A DNA stretch of 15,352 nt from JBKJML01 sp046596415 (lineage in GTDB: Bacteria; Actinomycetota; Thermoleophilia; Gaiellales; Gaiellaceae): contig JBKJML010000136.1 in assembly GCA_046596415.1 (NCBI GenBank), positions 1 through 15,352 of the forward strand, in the 5' to 3' direction. Within the stretch, counting starts at the first letter, position 1; each line of letters begins with the position of its first letter. The notes under the pieces were generated by a model. The model did not search any database. It saw only the letters and a program-made list of their open reading frames with translations, and was not told the origin of the DNA. Positions 7,026-14,677 of this stretch are shown here, in pieces. The translations under genes and the position numbers were made by a program.

Positions 7026-8564
7026 CTAGGAGTTGGAGGTCTCGGCCTCGTCGGCCGCAGGCGCATCGTCCGGGGCGGCTTCGGCCTGCGCCTCTGCCTG
7101 AGGCTCCGCCACGTCGGCCTCGCCGGACGCCGGCTCCTCGGCTTCGGTCGGCTCGGTTTCGATCGGCTCGGTTTCCACCTCGGCCTCGATCGGCGCGACG
7201 TCGTTGGCGTCCGCCTCGGCCGTCTCGCTGTCGGTCGTCGTCGGCTCCTCGTCGAGCTCGACAGCGTCCTCGACGGCCACATCGGCCACATCGGCCACGT
7301 CGGCCACATCGGCCACGTCGGCCACGTCGGAGGCGGGCTCGAGCGGCGGGGCGGCGTCGGCGCCGGGCGGGAAGACATCCTCGGAAAGATCGATGTGCGG
7401 CGTCAGGTGCACCGACTCGCCGCCGTCGGCACGCGGGAGCGGCTCCTGGCCTTCCTCGACCCGCTTGAGCGAGAGCGAGAGACGGCGGCGCTCGGCGTCG
7501 ACCTCGAGAATCAGCACGTTGACCGCGTCGCCCTGCGACACGACCTCGCGCGGGTTTTCGACGTGGTGCTGAGCGAGCTCGGAGATGTGGACAAGCCCCT
7601 CGACCCCCGGCAGGATCTCGACGAAGGCACCGAATGTGACGACCTTCGTGACGCGACCCTCGACGACGTCGTTCTCGTGGTAGTTCTCGATCACCTGCTG
7701 CCACGGGTCGGACTGCGTCTGCTTGAGGCCGAGCGAGATGCGCTGACGATCGCGGTCGATGTCGAGCACCTTGACCTTCACCGTCTGGCCGATCTCCAGC
7801 ACCTCGGAGGGGTGGTTCACGTGGCTCCACGAGAGCTCGGAGATGTGGATCAGGCCGTCCATGCCGTCCAGGTCGACAAAGGCGCCGAAGTCGACGATGT
7901 TGGAGATCGTGCCGTCGACCACGTCGCCGGGGTTGAGCCGGTCGAGGATCGCCTGGCGCATGTCCTTGCGCTCGTCCTCGAGGACGGCGCGGCGCGAAAG
8001 CACGACGTTGTTGCGAGAGCGATTGAGCTCGATCACCTTCGAGCGGAGCTCCTTGCCCATGAACTCGTCCAGGTCCTGGACGCGGCGGATATCGACGAGC
8101 GACGCCGGCAGGAAGCCGCGGACACCGAGGTCGAGGATCAGGCCGCCCTTGACGACCTCGATCACCTTGCCGACCACCGGCTCGCCGCTTTCGTTGGCCG
8201 CCTCGATCTTCTTCCAGGCGAGCTCGAAGCGGGCGCGCTTCTTCGACAGGATCAGACGCCCCTCGGCGTCCTCCTTCGTCATCACGAGCGCGTCGATCTC
8301 CTCGCCGACCGACACCTCGTCGGCCGGGTTCACGGAGCGGCGGATCGAAAGCTCGGCGACCGGAATGACGCCTTCGGACTTGTAGCCGATGTCGACGAGC
8401 ACCTCGTCCTTGTCGACGCGAACGACCGTCCCGTGGACGACCTCGCCCTCGTTGATCGTCGGGAAGGTCGACTCGTAGTCGGGGATGAGCTCCCCGTCGG
8501 GGCCCATCGTCCAGACGCCCTCTTCAAGGCGTGGGTCGGTCAACTCTACGGTGTCGTTCGCCAT
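7026..8564 (-). CDS. rpsA: 30S ribosomal protein S1
   Basis: S1 binds mRNA on the small ribosomal subunit during initiation. The 512-residue protein has four S1/OB-fold RNA-binding domains at about 38-110, 128-193, 213-282 and 298-368, fewer than the six of E. coli and usual for Actinobacteria. Domains 3 and 4 carry the canonical FGAFV and G(L)(I/V)HISEL motifs. Residues 369-512 form a low-complexity acidic Ala/Glu/Asp-rich tail, with an Asp-Val-Ala repeat at about 413-430 encoded by six 9-nt repeats. ATG 8564 is the only sensible start, and a TATACT -10 box lies 11 nt upstream with no Shine-Dalgarno site. It is the first gene of the operon with coaE and the transglycosylase, separated from the upstream nucleotidase gene by a hairpin. 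Confidence 0.96.
   Translation of the reverse strand: MANDTVELTDPRLEEGVWTMGPDGELIPDYESTFPTINEGEVVHGTVVRVDKDEVLVDIGYKSEGVIPVAELSIRRSVNPADEVSVGEEIDALVMTKEDAEGRLILSKKRARFELAWKKIEAANESGEPVVGKVIEVVKGGLILDLGVRGFLPASLVDIRRVQDLDEFMGKELRSKVIELNRSRNNVVLSRRAVLEDERKDMRQAILDRLNPGDVVDGTISNIVDFGAFVDLDGMDGLIHISELSWSHVNHPSEVLEIGQTVKVKVLDIDRDRQRISLGLKQTQSDPWQQVIENYHENDVVEGRVTKVVTFGAFVEILPGVEGLVHISELAQHHVENPREVVSQGDAVNVLILEVDAERRRLSLSLKRVEEGQEPLPRADGGESVHLTPHIDLSEDVFPPGADAAPPLEPASDVADVADVADVADVADVAVEDAVELDEEPTTTDSETAEADANDVAPIEAEVETEPIETEPTEAEEPASGEADVAEPQAEAQAEAAPDDAPAADEAETSNS
7276..7329. repeat. Six tandem 9-bp repeats inside rpsA
   Basis: Six perfect-length copies of GCCAC(A/G)TCG lie head to tail. On the coding strand each reads as Asp-Val-Ala codons in the acidic tail of S1. 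The only variation is one silent base (GTG/GAT versus GAC). The unit length is a multiple of three, so copy-number change by slippage would keep the frame. Confidence 0.95.
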
Positions 8565-8575
8565 AGCGGGTGCGC

Positions 8576-8581
8576 AGTATA
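8576..8581 (-). promoter_or_regulatory. Predicted -10 box of rpsA
   Basis: TATACT on the minus strand ends 11 nt before ATG 8564, predicting a leader of only about 5 nt. No convincing -35 hexamer is visible; that position falls inside the upstream hairpin. No Shine-Dalgarno site is present. Confidence 0.45.
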
Positions 8582-8590
8582 GCCACGAAC

Positions 8591-8624
8591 GGACGGGGGG
8601 AACGACTTGCCGCTCCCCCCGTCC
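8591..8624 (-). terminator. Hairpin after the 5'-nucleotidase gene
   Basis: GGACGGGGGGA (8591-8601) pairs perfectly with TCCCCCCGTCC (8614-8624), an 11-bp GC-rich stem with a 12-nt loop, 12 bp past the nucleotidase stop. No U-run follows on the minus strand, as is common for terminators in GC-rich actinobacteria. It probably separates the nucleotidase transcript from rpsA. Confidence 0.7.
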
Positions 8625-8636
8625 TCGCGGCGTTTC

Positions 8637-10325
8637 CTAGCCGATCCGCGTGATCCGGTTTTTCGGACCGGGCGCCACCGGCGAGTTCTGCAGGAAGTAG
8701 CGGACGAGCGCATCCACGTCGACCTCGCCGCCCAGCTGGTTCGTGCACTGGGTGAAGACGGTGAACTTGTCACCACCCGTCGAGAGGAACGAGTTCATCG
8801 TCACCCGGTAGCCGACCGCCGGGTCGACGGTGAAGCCGTCGATCTTGATCGACGCGGGGTCGACCCGCTCGCCGGCAGGCTTGCCCGCGTCCCAGGTGTA
8901 GGTGAAGCCGTTCGACACCTGCAGGATCCGGTTGGCGACCGTCCACTGCTGCTCGAGTAGAGCGTCGAGCTGCGCGCCGGTGCACGTCTTGACGAAGAGC
9001 GTGTTGCTGAACGGCTGCACCTCGAACAGCTCCCCGTAGGTGACGTCACCCGCCGCAATGTCGGTGCGGATGCCGCCGGGGTTCATGAACGCGACCTTCG
9101 ACCCGCCGAAGTCGGTCGGGGCAGTCGCCGCCCGCTGCGCGTCGGCGATGACGTCGCCGAGCGCAGACTCGCCCGCGGCATTCTGCGCACGCACGATGTC
9201 CGCACTCGCCTGCCCGACCACTCGATCGCGGATCGGCCCGGCGATCGCCGTGTAACCCGCGATCAGGCTCGTGATCCGCGGATCCTTCGGGACATCCCGC
9301 GTCACGATGCGGTTTTCGGCCGACTTCGCGACGACGTCGTCCGTCGTGCGATCGATCGTCAGGTTGATCTGCGTGATGATGCGCCCGAACGACGACGCGC
9401 TCGTCACGAGCTTGCCGTCGATATTGCAGTCGTACGGCTGGTGCGTGTGGCCGCTGACGACGACATCGACGGCGTCGTCCATGCGGTCGACGATGTCGGT
9501 GATCTCGCCGCCGAGCCCGTTACAGGTGTTGTAGAGCCAGTTTCCGGTCTGGAACCCGCCCTGGTGCAGGAGCACGATGATCGTCTCGACCCCACGCTGG
9601 CGGAGCGCGGGGATGAGCATGTTCACCGTGTCGGCCTCATCGAGAAATGTCAGCCCCTGCACACCGGCGGGGGTGACGATCTGCGGCGTTCCCTCGAGCG
9701 TCTCGCCGATGATTGCGATCTTCGAGTCTTCCTCGATCGTCCCGTCGTCTTCCACGTGCCGCGCCTTGACGATCTTGTACGGCGGCAGGAGCGGGTTCTG
9801 CGTGGCGTCGAGGATGACGTTCGCCGCGAGGAACTGGAATACCGACCCGTAGAAGGGCGTGCCGTCCTGGCAGCCGTCGAACGGATGGCAGCCGCCGTCC
9901 TGCATCCGCTGCAGCTCGGCAGTGCCCTCGTCGAACTCGTGGTTGCCCACGCCGTTGTAGTCGAGGCCCATCAAGTTCATCGCCTCGATCGTCGGCTCGT
10001 CGTGGAACAGGGCAGACAGGAGCGGGCTGGCGCCGATGAGATCGCCGCCGCTGACCGTCCACGTGTTCAGCGGGTTTGCCTGCTCGAGTTGCTGGAGGTG
10101 TGTCGACATGTACTCGGCGCCTCCGGCGGCGACGTTCGCGATCGGGAGGTTGCTGGTGCGGATCAGCCCGTTGCCGCCGCTCGGTGGCTCGAGGTTCCCG
10201 TGGAAGTCGTTGAATGCAAGCAGCTGGACGTCGACCAGCTTTGGCTTGTCGCCCGCGAACGCCGACGAGGACACCGTCAACAGCACGGCCGAGAGCACGG
10301 CTGTGATCACTAGAACACGCTTCAC
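8637..10325 (-). CDS. Secreted metallophosphatase / 5'-nucleotidase
   Basis: A 562-residue two-domain enzyme of the UshA/CD73 type, which removes phosphate from nucleotides outside the cell. Residues 1-24 are a clean signal peptide (KR, hydrophobic core, cleavage after SSAFA). The metallophosphatase domain (about 30-330) shows all metal-site motifs: NDFHGNL (39-45), GGD (93-95), GNHEFD (128-133), LLHQGG (252-257) and GHTHQPY (292-298). The C-terminal nucleotide-binding domain (about 365-555) has NPGGIRTDI (415-423), QPFSN (437-441) and NSFLSTGGDKF (511-521). Four Cys in the first domain and two in the second could form disulfides after export. There is no visible membrane anchor or sortase signal, so it is probably released or wall-associated. 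The start is GTG 10325 with an upstream purine-rich ribosome site. It is likely monocistronic, since a hairpin follows it. The exact substrate is not determined. Confidence 0.95.
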   Translation of the reverse strand: MKRVLVITAVLSAVLLTVSSSAFAGDKPKLVDVQLLAFNDFHGNLEPPSGGNGLIRTSNLPIANVAAGGAEYMSTHLQQLEQANPLNTWTVSGGDLIGASPLLSALFHDEPTIEAMNLMGLDYNGVGNHEFDEGTAELQRMQDGGCHPFDGCQDGTPFYGSVFQFLAANVILDATQNPLLPPYKIVKARHVEDDGTIEEDSKIAIIGETLEGTPQIVTPAGVQGLTFLDEADTVNMLIPALRQRGVETIIVLLHQGGFQTGNWLYNTCNGLGGEITDIVDRMDDAVDVVVSGHTHQPYDCNIDGKLVTSASSFGRIITQINLTIDRTTDDVVAKSAENRIVTRDVPKDPRITSLIAGYTAIAGPIRDRVVGQASADIVRAQNAAGESALGDVIADAQRAATAPTDFGGSKVAFMNPGGIRTDIAAGDVTYGELFEVQPFSNTLFVKTCTGAQLDALLEQQWTVANRILQVSNGFTYTWDAGKPAGERVDPASIKIDGFTVDPAVGYRVTMNSFLSTGGDKFTVFTQCTNQLGGEVDVDALVRYFLQNSPVAPGPKNRITRIG

Positions 10326-10459
10326 CTGGAGTTCCCCCTCAGTTCGATTGCGGCCCCATGGACTCCCCGACCGCGCCCCGCGAGCATAAACCGGTTGGGT
10401 GTGATCACGAGCGCCGGCGCGACGAAATGCCCCTACTTCACAGCCTTACCGTGTGATCT
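10326..10459. other. Intergenic region between polA and the 5'-nucleotidase
   Basis: 134 bp without a gene. It holds the nucleotidase leader and probably its promoter; TATGCT (minus strand, roughly 10383-10388) is a weak -10 candidate without a recognisable -35. Small palindromes are present (AACCGGTT at 10389-10396, GCGCCGGCGC at 10411-10420), as is the octamer GTGTGATC twice, at 10399-10406 and 10451-10458. No clear terminator for polA was found. Confidence 0.5.
10333..10340 (-). promoter_or_regulatory. Ribosome binding site of the 5'-nucleotidase
   Basis: GAGGGGGA on the minus strand lies about 7 nt before GTG 10325. It supports this start, which also gives an ideal signal peptide. Confidence 0.6.
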
Positions 10460-13051
10460 TCACGACTTGGCCTCGTTCCAGTCGTCGCCGGAGCCGACAT
10501 CGACCGCGAGCGGCGGGTCGAGCGGGTAGGCGCCGCAGAGCTCGTCGTGGACGAGCTGCTTCACGGCGGAGAGCTCGACCTCGGGCACCTCGAGCAGCAG
10601 CTCGTCGTGCACCTGGAGGACGAGCCGCGCTGCGCGCTCCTCGTCGCGAAGCCGGTCGTGGATCCGAATCATCGCCACCTTGATCACGTCGGCCGCCGTC
10701 CCCTGCATCACCGAGTTGACCGCAAGGCGCTCGCCGAGTGCGCGTGTCTGACGGTTCGAGGCTCGAATCTCTGGCACCGGGCGGCGCCGGCCGAGCAGCG
10801 TCGTTACGTAGCCGTCCTGGAACGCCTGCTCGATCGTCCGCTGGATGAAGTCCTGCACGTGCGGGAAGCGCGCGAGGTAGGTGTCGATGTAGGCCTGCGC
10901 CTGCTCACGCGGGATCTCGAGGTTCTCGGCGAGACCGAAAGCCGAGATGCCGTAGATGATCCCGAAGTTGACCATCTTGGCGACGTTGCGCTCGTCCTTC
11001 GTCAACGTCGCCTGATCCTTGCCGAGCACCTCGGCGGCGGTCCGGGCGTGGATGTCCTCACCGCGAGCGAATGCCTCGCGGAGCACCGCCTCGCCGGAGA
11101 CGTGCGCGAGGATCCGCAACTCCACCTGGCTGTAGTCGGCGGAGACGAGCCTGAAGCCCTCCTCGGCAACGAAGGCGGAGCGGATCTCGCGGCCGAGCTC
11201 GGTACGGATCGGGATCGCCTGCAGGTTCGGGTTCGAGGTCGAGAGCCGGCCGGTCGCGGCGACCGTCTGGTTGAACGTCGTGTGGAGCCGCCCGTCCGCC
11301 TCGGAGATCAGCGACGGCAGCGGCCCGAGGTAGGTGTTGATCAGCTTCGAGAGCTCCCGCCACTCCTCGAGCACAGCGACGACCGGGTGCTCAGCCCGGA
11401 TCGAGCGGAGGACGCGCGTGTCCGTCGAGTAGCCGGTCTTGCCCTTGCGCCCCGGCGTCAGGCCGAGCTTCTCGAACAGGATCCGTGCCACCTGCTGGGT
11501 CGAGCCGAGCATGAACTCCTCGCCTGCGAGCTCGACGGCGCTCGCCTCGAGCTCCTCGACCCGGTCGGAGAGCCGCGCCGTGATCTCGCCCATCCGGTAG
11601 GTGTCGATCTTGACGCCGGCGTCCTCCATCGCCGCGAGGACGGCGGTCAGCGGCAGCTCGATCTCGTCGTAGAGGCGCTCGGAGCCGCGCTCGACGAGGC
11701 GCTCGCGCATCCGCTCGGCCAGCCGGCGTGGCGCCTCGGCCCGCCGGATGAGCGCCGCGGTCTCCTCCTCGGCTGCGGGCTCCGGCACGACCTCCAGCCC
11801 GTACTCGGCCGAGAGGTCGTCGAGGAGGTACTCGGCCCGGCCCGGCTCGATCAGGTACGCCGCGATCAGCGTGTCGTCGGCGGGCTGGATCGTGAGGCGT
11901 GGCAGCGACTTGTAGTCGTGCGCGACGAGCTGCGCGTCGCGCAGGCCGGCGGCAAGCTCGGGCCGCCACGCGCCGATCACGACCTCGTCCCTGCTCGCGA
12001 GCGCGAAGCGGCCGCCCTCGATCGCGAGCCCGACGCGGCCGTGCACCTCGGGCAACTCGCCCTCGCGCCACCGGACTGCGGTACCGGTGACCGCGGCCGA
12101 CGCCGCGGCGGGAACAGCCTCGTCGAGGTCGTCGATCCGGTTCAGCAGCGCCCTGAACTCGAAGCGGCGGAACAGCTCGCGAAGCTGGGAACGGTCGGGC
12201 GGCTCGAGCGCGAGCCCGGTCGGATCGAAATCGAGATCGAGATCGCGGCGCATCGTCGCCAGCTCCTTCGAGAGCCGCGCCTGGTCGGCGAACGCCTCGA
12301 TGTTCTTCCGCCGTCCGGGCGAGAGGTCGGCGGCGTGCTCGATCACCGACTCGACCGAGCCGTACTGGGCGATCAGCTGGCCGGCGGTCTTGTCGCCGAT
12401 CCCGGGCACGCCCGGAATGTTGTCGGAGGTGTCGCCCTTGAGCCCGATGAAGTCCGGCACCTGGTCGGGCCGAACGCCGTAGCGGAGCTCAACCCGCTCG
12501 GGCGTGTAGACGTTGACGTCGGAAACGCCGCGTGGCGTCATCATCAGGCAGACGTTCGCCGAGCAGAGCTGGAACGCGTCGCGGTCGGTCGAGACGACGC
12601 AGGTCTTCACACCCGCCTCGTCGGCGCGCGTCGCGAGCGTCGCGATCACGTCGTCGGCCTCCCAGCCCTCGAACTCGAGGTTGCGGTAGCCGAACGCCTC
12701 GACGATCGGGCGGAAGTAGGGGAACTGCTCGCGGAGCAGGTCCGGCATCGGCTTGCGGCCTTCCTTGTAGATCACGTCGCCGGCCTCGGCCACGGCGGCG
12801 CGGTGCACCGGCCGTGAGTCCCAGGCGACGGCAACGCCGCGCGGCCGGTAGTCGGCCAGCAGCTTGAAGAGCATGTTGGCGAACCCGAGCAGGGCGTTCG
12901 TCGGCTGCCCGTCGCTCGTCGCGAGCTCTTCCGGCAGGGCAAAGAACGCGCGGTAGGCCAGGTTGTTGCCGTCGACGAGGAAGAGCTCGGATTCGCGCGC
13001 GGGGCCGTCGTCGAGGTCGAGCTCCTGGCCGGTGAGCGTCTTCGGCGACAT
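10460..13051 (-). CDS. polA: DNA polymerase I
   Basis: PolA fills repair gaps and removes RNA primers. The 863-residue protein has three regions. The 5'-3' exonuclease/flap domain (about 22-310) shows LVDGNNLAYR, the metal-site acidic residues in WEADDVIATLA (130-140) and STDRDAFQL (154-162), and the H3TH region GDTSDNIPGVPGIGDKTA (206-223). The middle 3'-5' exonuclease-like domain (about 325-470) is degenerate: the Exo I DxE is AIE (343-345). The polymerase domain (about 475-863) has motif A DYSQVELR (639-646), motif B K692...F696GIIYG, and motif C VHDE (814-817). ATG 13051 adds about 20 residues before the conserved start. A TAGACT -10 box 8 nt upstream suggests a near-leaderless mRNA. It is divergent from the LarA-like gene. 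Confidence 0.97.
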   Translation of the reverse strand: MSPKTLTGQELDLDDGPARESELFLVDGNNLAYRAFFALPEELATSDGQPTNALLGFANMLFKLLADYRPRGVAVAWDSRPVHRAAVAEAGDVIYKEGRKPMPDLLREQFPYFRPIVEAFGYRNLEFEGWEADDVIATLATRADEAGVKTCVVSTDRDAFQLCSANVCLMMTPRGVSDVNVYTPERVELRYGVRPDQVPDFIGLKGDTSDNIPGVPGIGDKTAGQLIAQYGSVESVIEHAADLSPGRRKNIEAFADQARLSKELATMRRDLDLDFDPTGLALEPPDRSQLRELFRRFEFRALLNRIDDLDEAVPAAASAAVTGTAVRWREGELPEVHGRVGLAIEGGRFALASRDEVVIGAWRPELAAGLRDAQLVAHDYKSLPRLTIQPADDTLIAAYLIEPGRAEYLLDDLSAEYGLEVVPEPAAEEETAALIRRAEAPRRLAERMRERLVERGSERLYDEIELPLTAVLAAMEDAGVKIDTYRMGEITARLSDRVEELEASAVELAGEEFMLGSTQQVARILFEKLGLTPGRKGKTGYSTDTRVLRSIRAEHPVVAVLEEWRELSKLINTYLGPLPSLISEADGRLHTTFNQTVAATGRLSTSNPNLQAIPIRTELGREIRSAFVAEEGFRLVSADYSQVELRILAHVSGEAVLREAFARGEDIHARTAAEVLGKDQATLTKDERNVAKMVNFGIIYGISAFGLAENLEIPREQAQAYIDTYLARFPHVQDFIQRTIEQAFQDGYVTTLLGRRRPVPEIRASNRQTRALGERLAVNSVMQGTAADVIKVAMIRIHDRLRDEERAARLVLQVHDELLLEVPEVELSAVKQLVHDELCGAYPLDPPLAVDVGSGDDWNEAKS

Positions 13052-13059
13052 GCCGTCCG

Positions 13060-13065
13060 AGTCTA
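13060..13065 (-). promoter_or_regulatory. Predicted -10 box of polA
   Basis: TAGACT on the minus strand is 8 nt before ATG 13051, so the transcript would start within about 2 nt of the start codon. No good -35 is visible and no Shine-Dalgarno site precedes the ATG. This is a short motif, so the support is modest. Confidence 0.4.
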
Positions 13066-13142
13066 CGCCGGGCAGCCACCGCTATCGTCGGGACGGTGTC
13101 ACGGGTCGAGATACGGGCGCTCCACGTCCAGCACGACGCCTG

Positions 13143-14645
13143 ATGGCCAGGCTCCCGTTGCTCGCCGGCTCTCGCGTTGCGATCGTGAACGCCCCCGACG
13201 ACGTGCTGCTGCTGCGGCCACGGGCGCCGCGGGCGCCGGTTGCGGACGTGGCGGCCGCGGTGCGCGACGCACTCCGCTTCCCACTCGCCGGACGGTCGCT
13301 CGAGGAGCTCGCACAGCCCGGCAACAGGGTGACGATCGTCGTCGAGCAGCGGGAGCTGCCCTTGCCGGGCGTGGCCGCCGATCCGAGGCGTGAAGCGCTC
13401 ACCGGGGTGATCCAGGAGCTCGAGCGCCTGGGGATCCCAACCGAGCGCCAGACGCTGCTCGTTGCAGGCGGCCTCTCGCGCCGCGCGAGCCAGCGGGAGC
13501 GGGAGGAGCTGCTCGCTCCTGTCATCGCGCGCCGCTTCCGCGGCCGCGTCGAGGCCCATGACGCCGAGTCGCCCGATCTCGTCCACCTCGGCGACGCCGG
13601 ACGAACGCCGCTGCGCGTCAGCCCGCACCTCGTCGAGACCGACCTCGTCGTGGTCGTCTCGGCCGCCGAGACGATCCTGCACGGCGGCCCGGCGACGCTC
13701 GTCGGTGCGTGCGGCGCCGAGGCGCTCCGCTCGGCGGGTGCCTATTCGCTGCTCGCGACCGCGGCCTCGCGCGGCTGGACGCTCGCGCTCGAGACGGAGC
13801 GGCTGCTCGCGGCGCGCGTGCCGCTGATCGGCGCCTCGCTTGTGCTCAACCCGCCGCGGTTGACAGGGGCGTTCCGCGGCTTCCCCTACGAGCCCGGCTC
13901 CGAGGAGCAGGTCGTGCGCTCGCCACTTCGCCGCGTCTTCGGTGCCCTCCCCCGCCCTGCCCGCCGCCGCCTTCTCGGTGAGCTGAGCCGCGAGCTGACA
14001 GCGGTGTCGGCGTTCGCCGGGCCGCCGTCGGTCGCCCACATCGAGGCGCTCCTGCGGGCGGTCGACCACCGAGCGGTTGCGCTCGACGCGCCGCTCGACG
14101 CGATCGTGATCGGCGTGCCCTGGACGACCATGCACCGGCCGCGCGAGGTTCCGAATCCCCTCACCGTGGCCGCCGCGGCTCTCGGCCTCGCCCTCCGGCT
14201 CTGGCGCGACGCCTTCCCCGTCGTCGACGGCGGCACTGCGGTCATCCTGCACGGCTTCACCCGCACGTTCCCGCATCCCTCGCAGCAGCCCTATCACGCG
14301 CTCTTCCAGGCGCTGCGCGACGGGCTCGACGCTCAGGTGCTCACCGAGGCCGAACGAGCGCTCGGACGCTCCCCCGACGCGATCCGCGCCTACCGGGAGG
14401 GCCGGGCCTGCCACCCGCTGCAGCCCTTCGCGGACTGGTCGGACTGCGACACAGCGCTCGGCCGCCTCGGCGCCGTCGTCGTCGCCGGCTGCCGCGACGC
14501 GCAGGCGGCGCGCACGCTCGGATTCGTGCCGACCCACGGCCCGGCGGCGGGCCTCGCGATGGCCTACGGCCGGGCGGGTGCGGGAGCGAGGATCGGCGTC
14601 CTCGCGGCGCCGCCGTACTTCCCGCTCGTCGTCGGTAATAGCTAG
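13143..14645 (+). CDS. LarA/DUF2088-like protein lacking lactate racemase active-site residues
   Basis: A 500-residue cytoplasmic protein resembling the nickel-dependent lactate racemase (LarA) superfamily. Its N-terminal half fits DUF2088: RSLEELAQPGNRVTIVVEQREL (51-72), VIQELERLGIPTERQTLLVAGG (89-110), EAHDAESPDLVHLGDAGRTPLRVSPHLVETDLVVVVS (137-173). The C-terminal half (about 315-495) fits the LarA second domain loosely (LDAIVIGVPW, GGTAVILHGF). Key LarA features are missing. The GTHR motif is AGGLSR, and the cofactor-anchoring Lys is replaced: H180 may equal LarA H174, and C190 falls where K184 would be. The whole protein contains no lysine at all. It is either a scaffold relative or an enzyme with altered chemistry; function unknown. 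ATG 13143 is the only standard start codon in the upstream part of the frame; no Shine-Dalgarno site is seen. It is divergent from polA and convergent with livF. Confidence 0.75.
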   Translation: MARLPLLAGSRVAIVNAPDDVLLLRPRAPRAPVADVAAAVRDALRFPLAGRSLEELAQPGNRVTIVVEQRELPLPGVAADPRREALTGVIQELERLGIPTERQTLLVAGGLSRRASQREREELLAPVIARRFRGRVEAHDAESPDLVHLGDAGRTPLRVSPHLVETDLVVVVSAAETILHGGPATLVGACGAEALRSAGAYSLLATAASRGWTLALETERLLAARVPLIGASLVLNPPRLTGAFRGFPYEPGSEEQVVRSPLRRVFGALPRPARRRLLGELSRELTAVSAFAGPPSVAHIEALLRAVDHRAVALDAPLDAIVIGVPWTTMHRPREVPNPLTVAAAALGLALRLWRDAFPVVDGGTAVILHGFTRTFPHPSQQPYHALFQALRDGLDAQVLTEAERALGRSPDAIRAYREGRACHPLQPFADWSDCDTALGRLGAVVVAGCRDAQAARTLGFVPTHGPAAGLAMAYGRAGAGARIGVLAAPPYFPLVVGNS

Positions 14646-14659
14646 CCCAAGCCGGCGCC

Positions 14660-14677
14660 CTAGCGACGCGTCGCTAG
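14660..14677. terminator. 18-bp perfect palindrome between the LarA-like gene and livF
   Basis: CTAGCGACGCGTCGCTAG is its own reverse complement. As RNA it can fold into a 7-bp stem with a CGCG loop from either strand. It lies 15 bp after the LarA-like stop and contains the livF stop codon. This is the expected place for a shared bidirectional terminator, although there is no U-run. A protein-binding site is the alternative. Confidence 0.55.

Noticed and set aside
7276..7329. Possible CRISPR or regulatory direct repeat array
   Set aside because: Units are 9 bp without spacers, lie in frame within rpsA and encode Asp-Val-Ala, so they are a coding repeat.
6933..8582. Plus-strand open frame of 549 codons opposite rpsA
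   Set aside because: It is the antisense shadow of rpsA. Its repeated His/Val/Gly pattern mirrors the S1 tail repeats, and no protein family is recognisable.
10547..12817. Plus-strand open frame of 756 codons opposite polA
   Set aside because: Long antisense frames are expected in GC-rich DNA. The predicted protein is a Leu/Arg/Glu-rich low-complexity string with no motifs, while polA on the other strand is complete and motif-perfect.
13097..13144. Small GTG...TGA frame just before the LarA-like gene (possible leader peptide)
   Set aside because: Only about 15 codons, with no ribosome site and no Trp/His/branched-chain codon run. The TGATG junction is easily chance.
12489..14537. Minus-strand open frame of 682 codons across the LarA-like gene and the start of polA
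   Set aside because: Composition is Arg/Glu/Gly-rich without domains. It conflicts with two well-supported genes in other frames.
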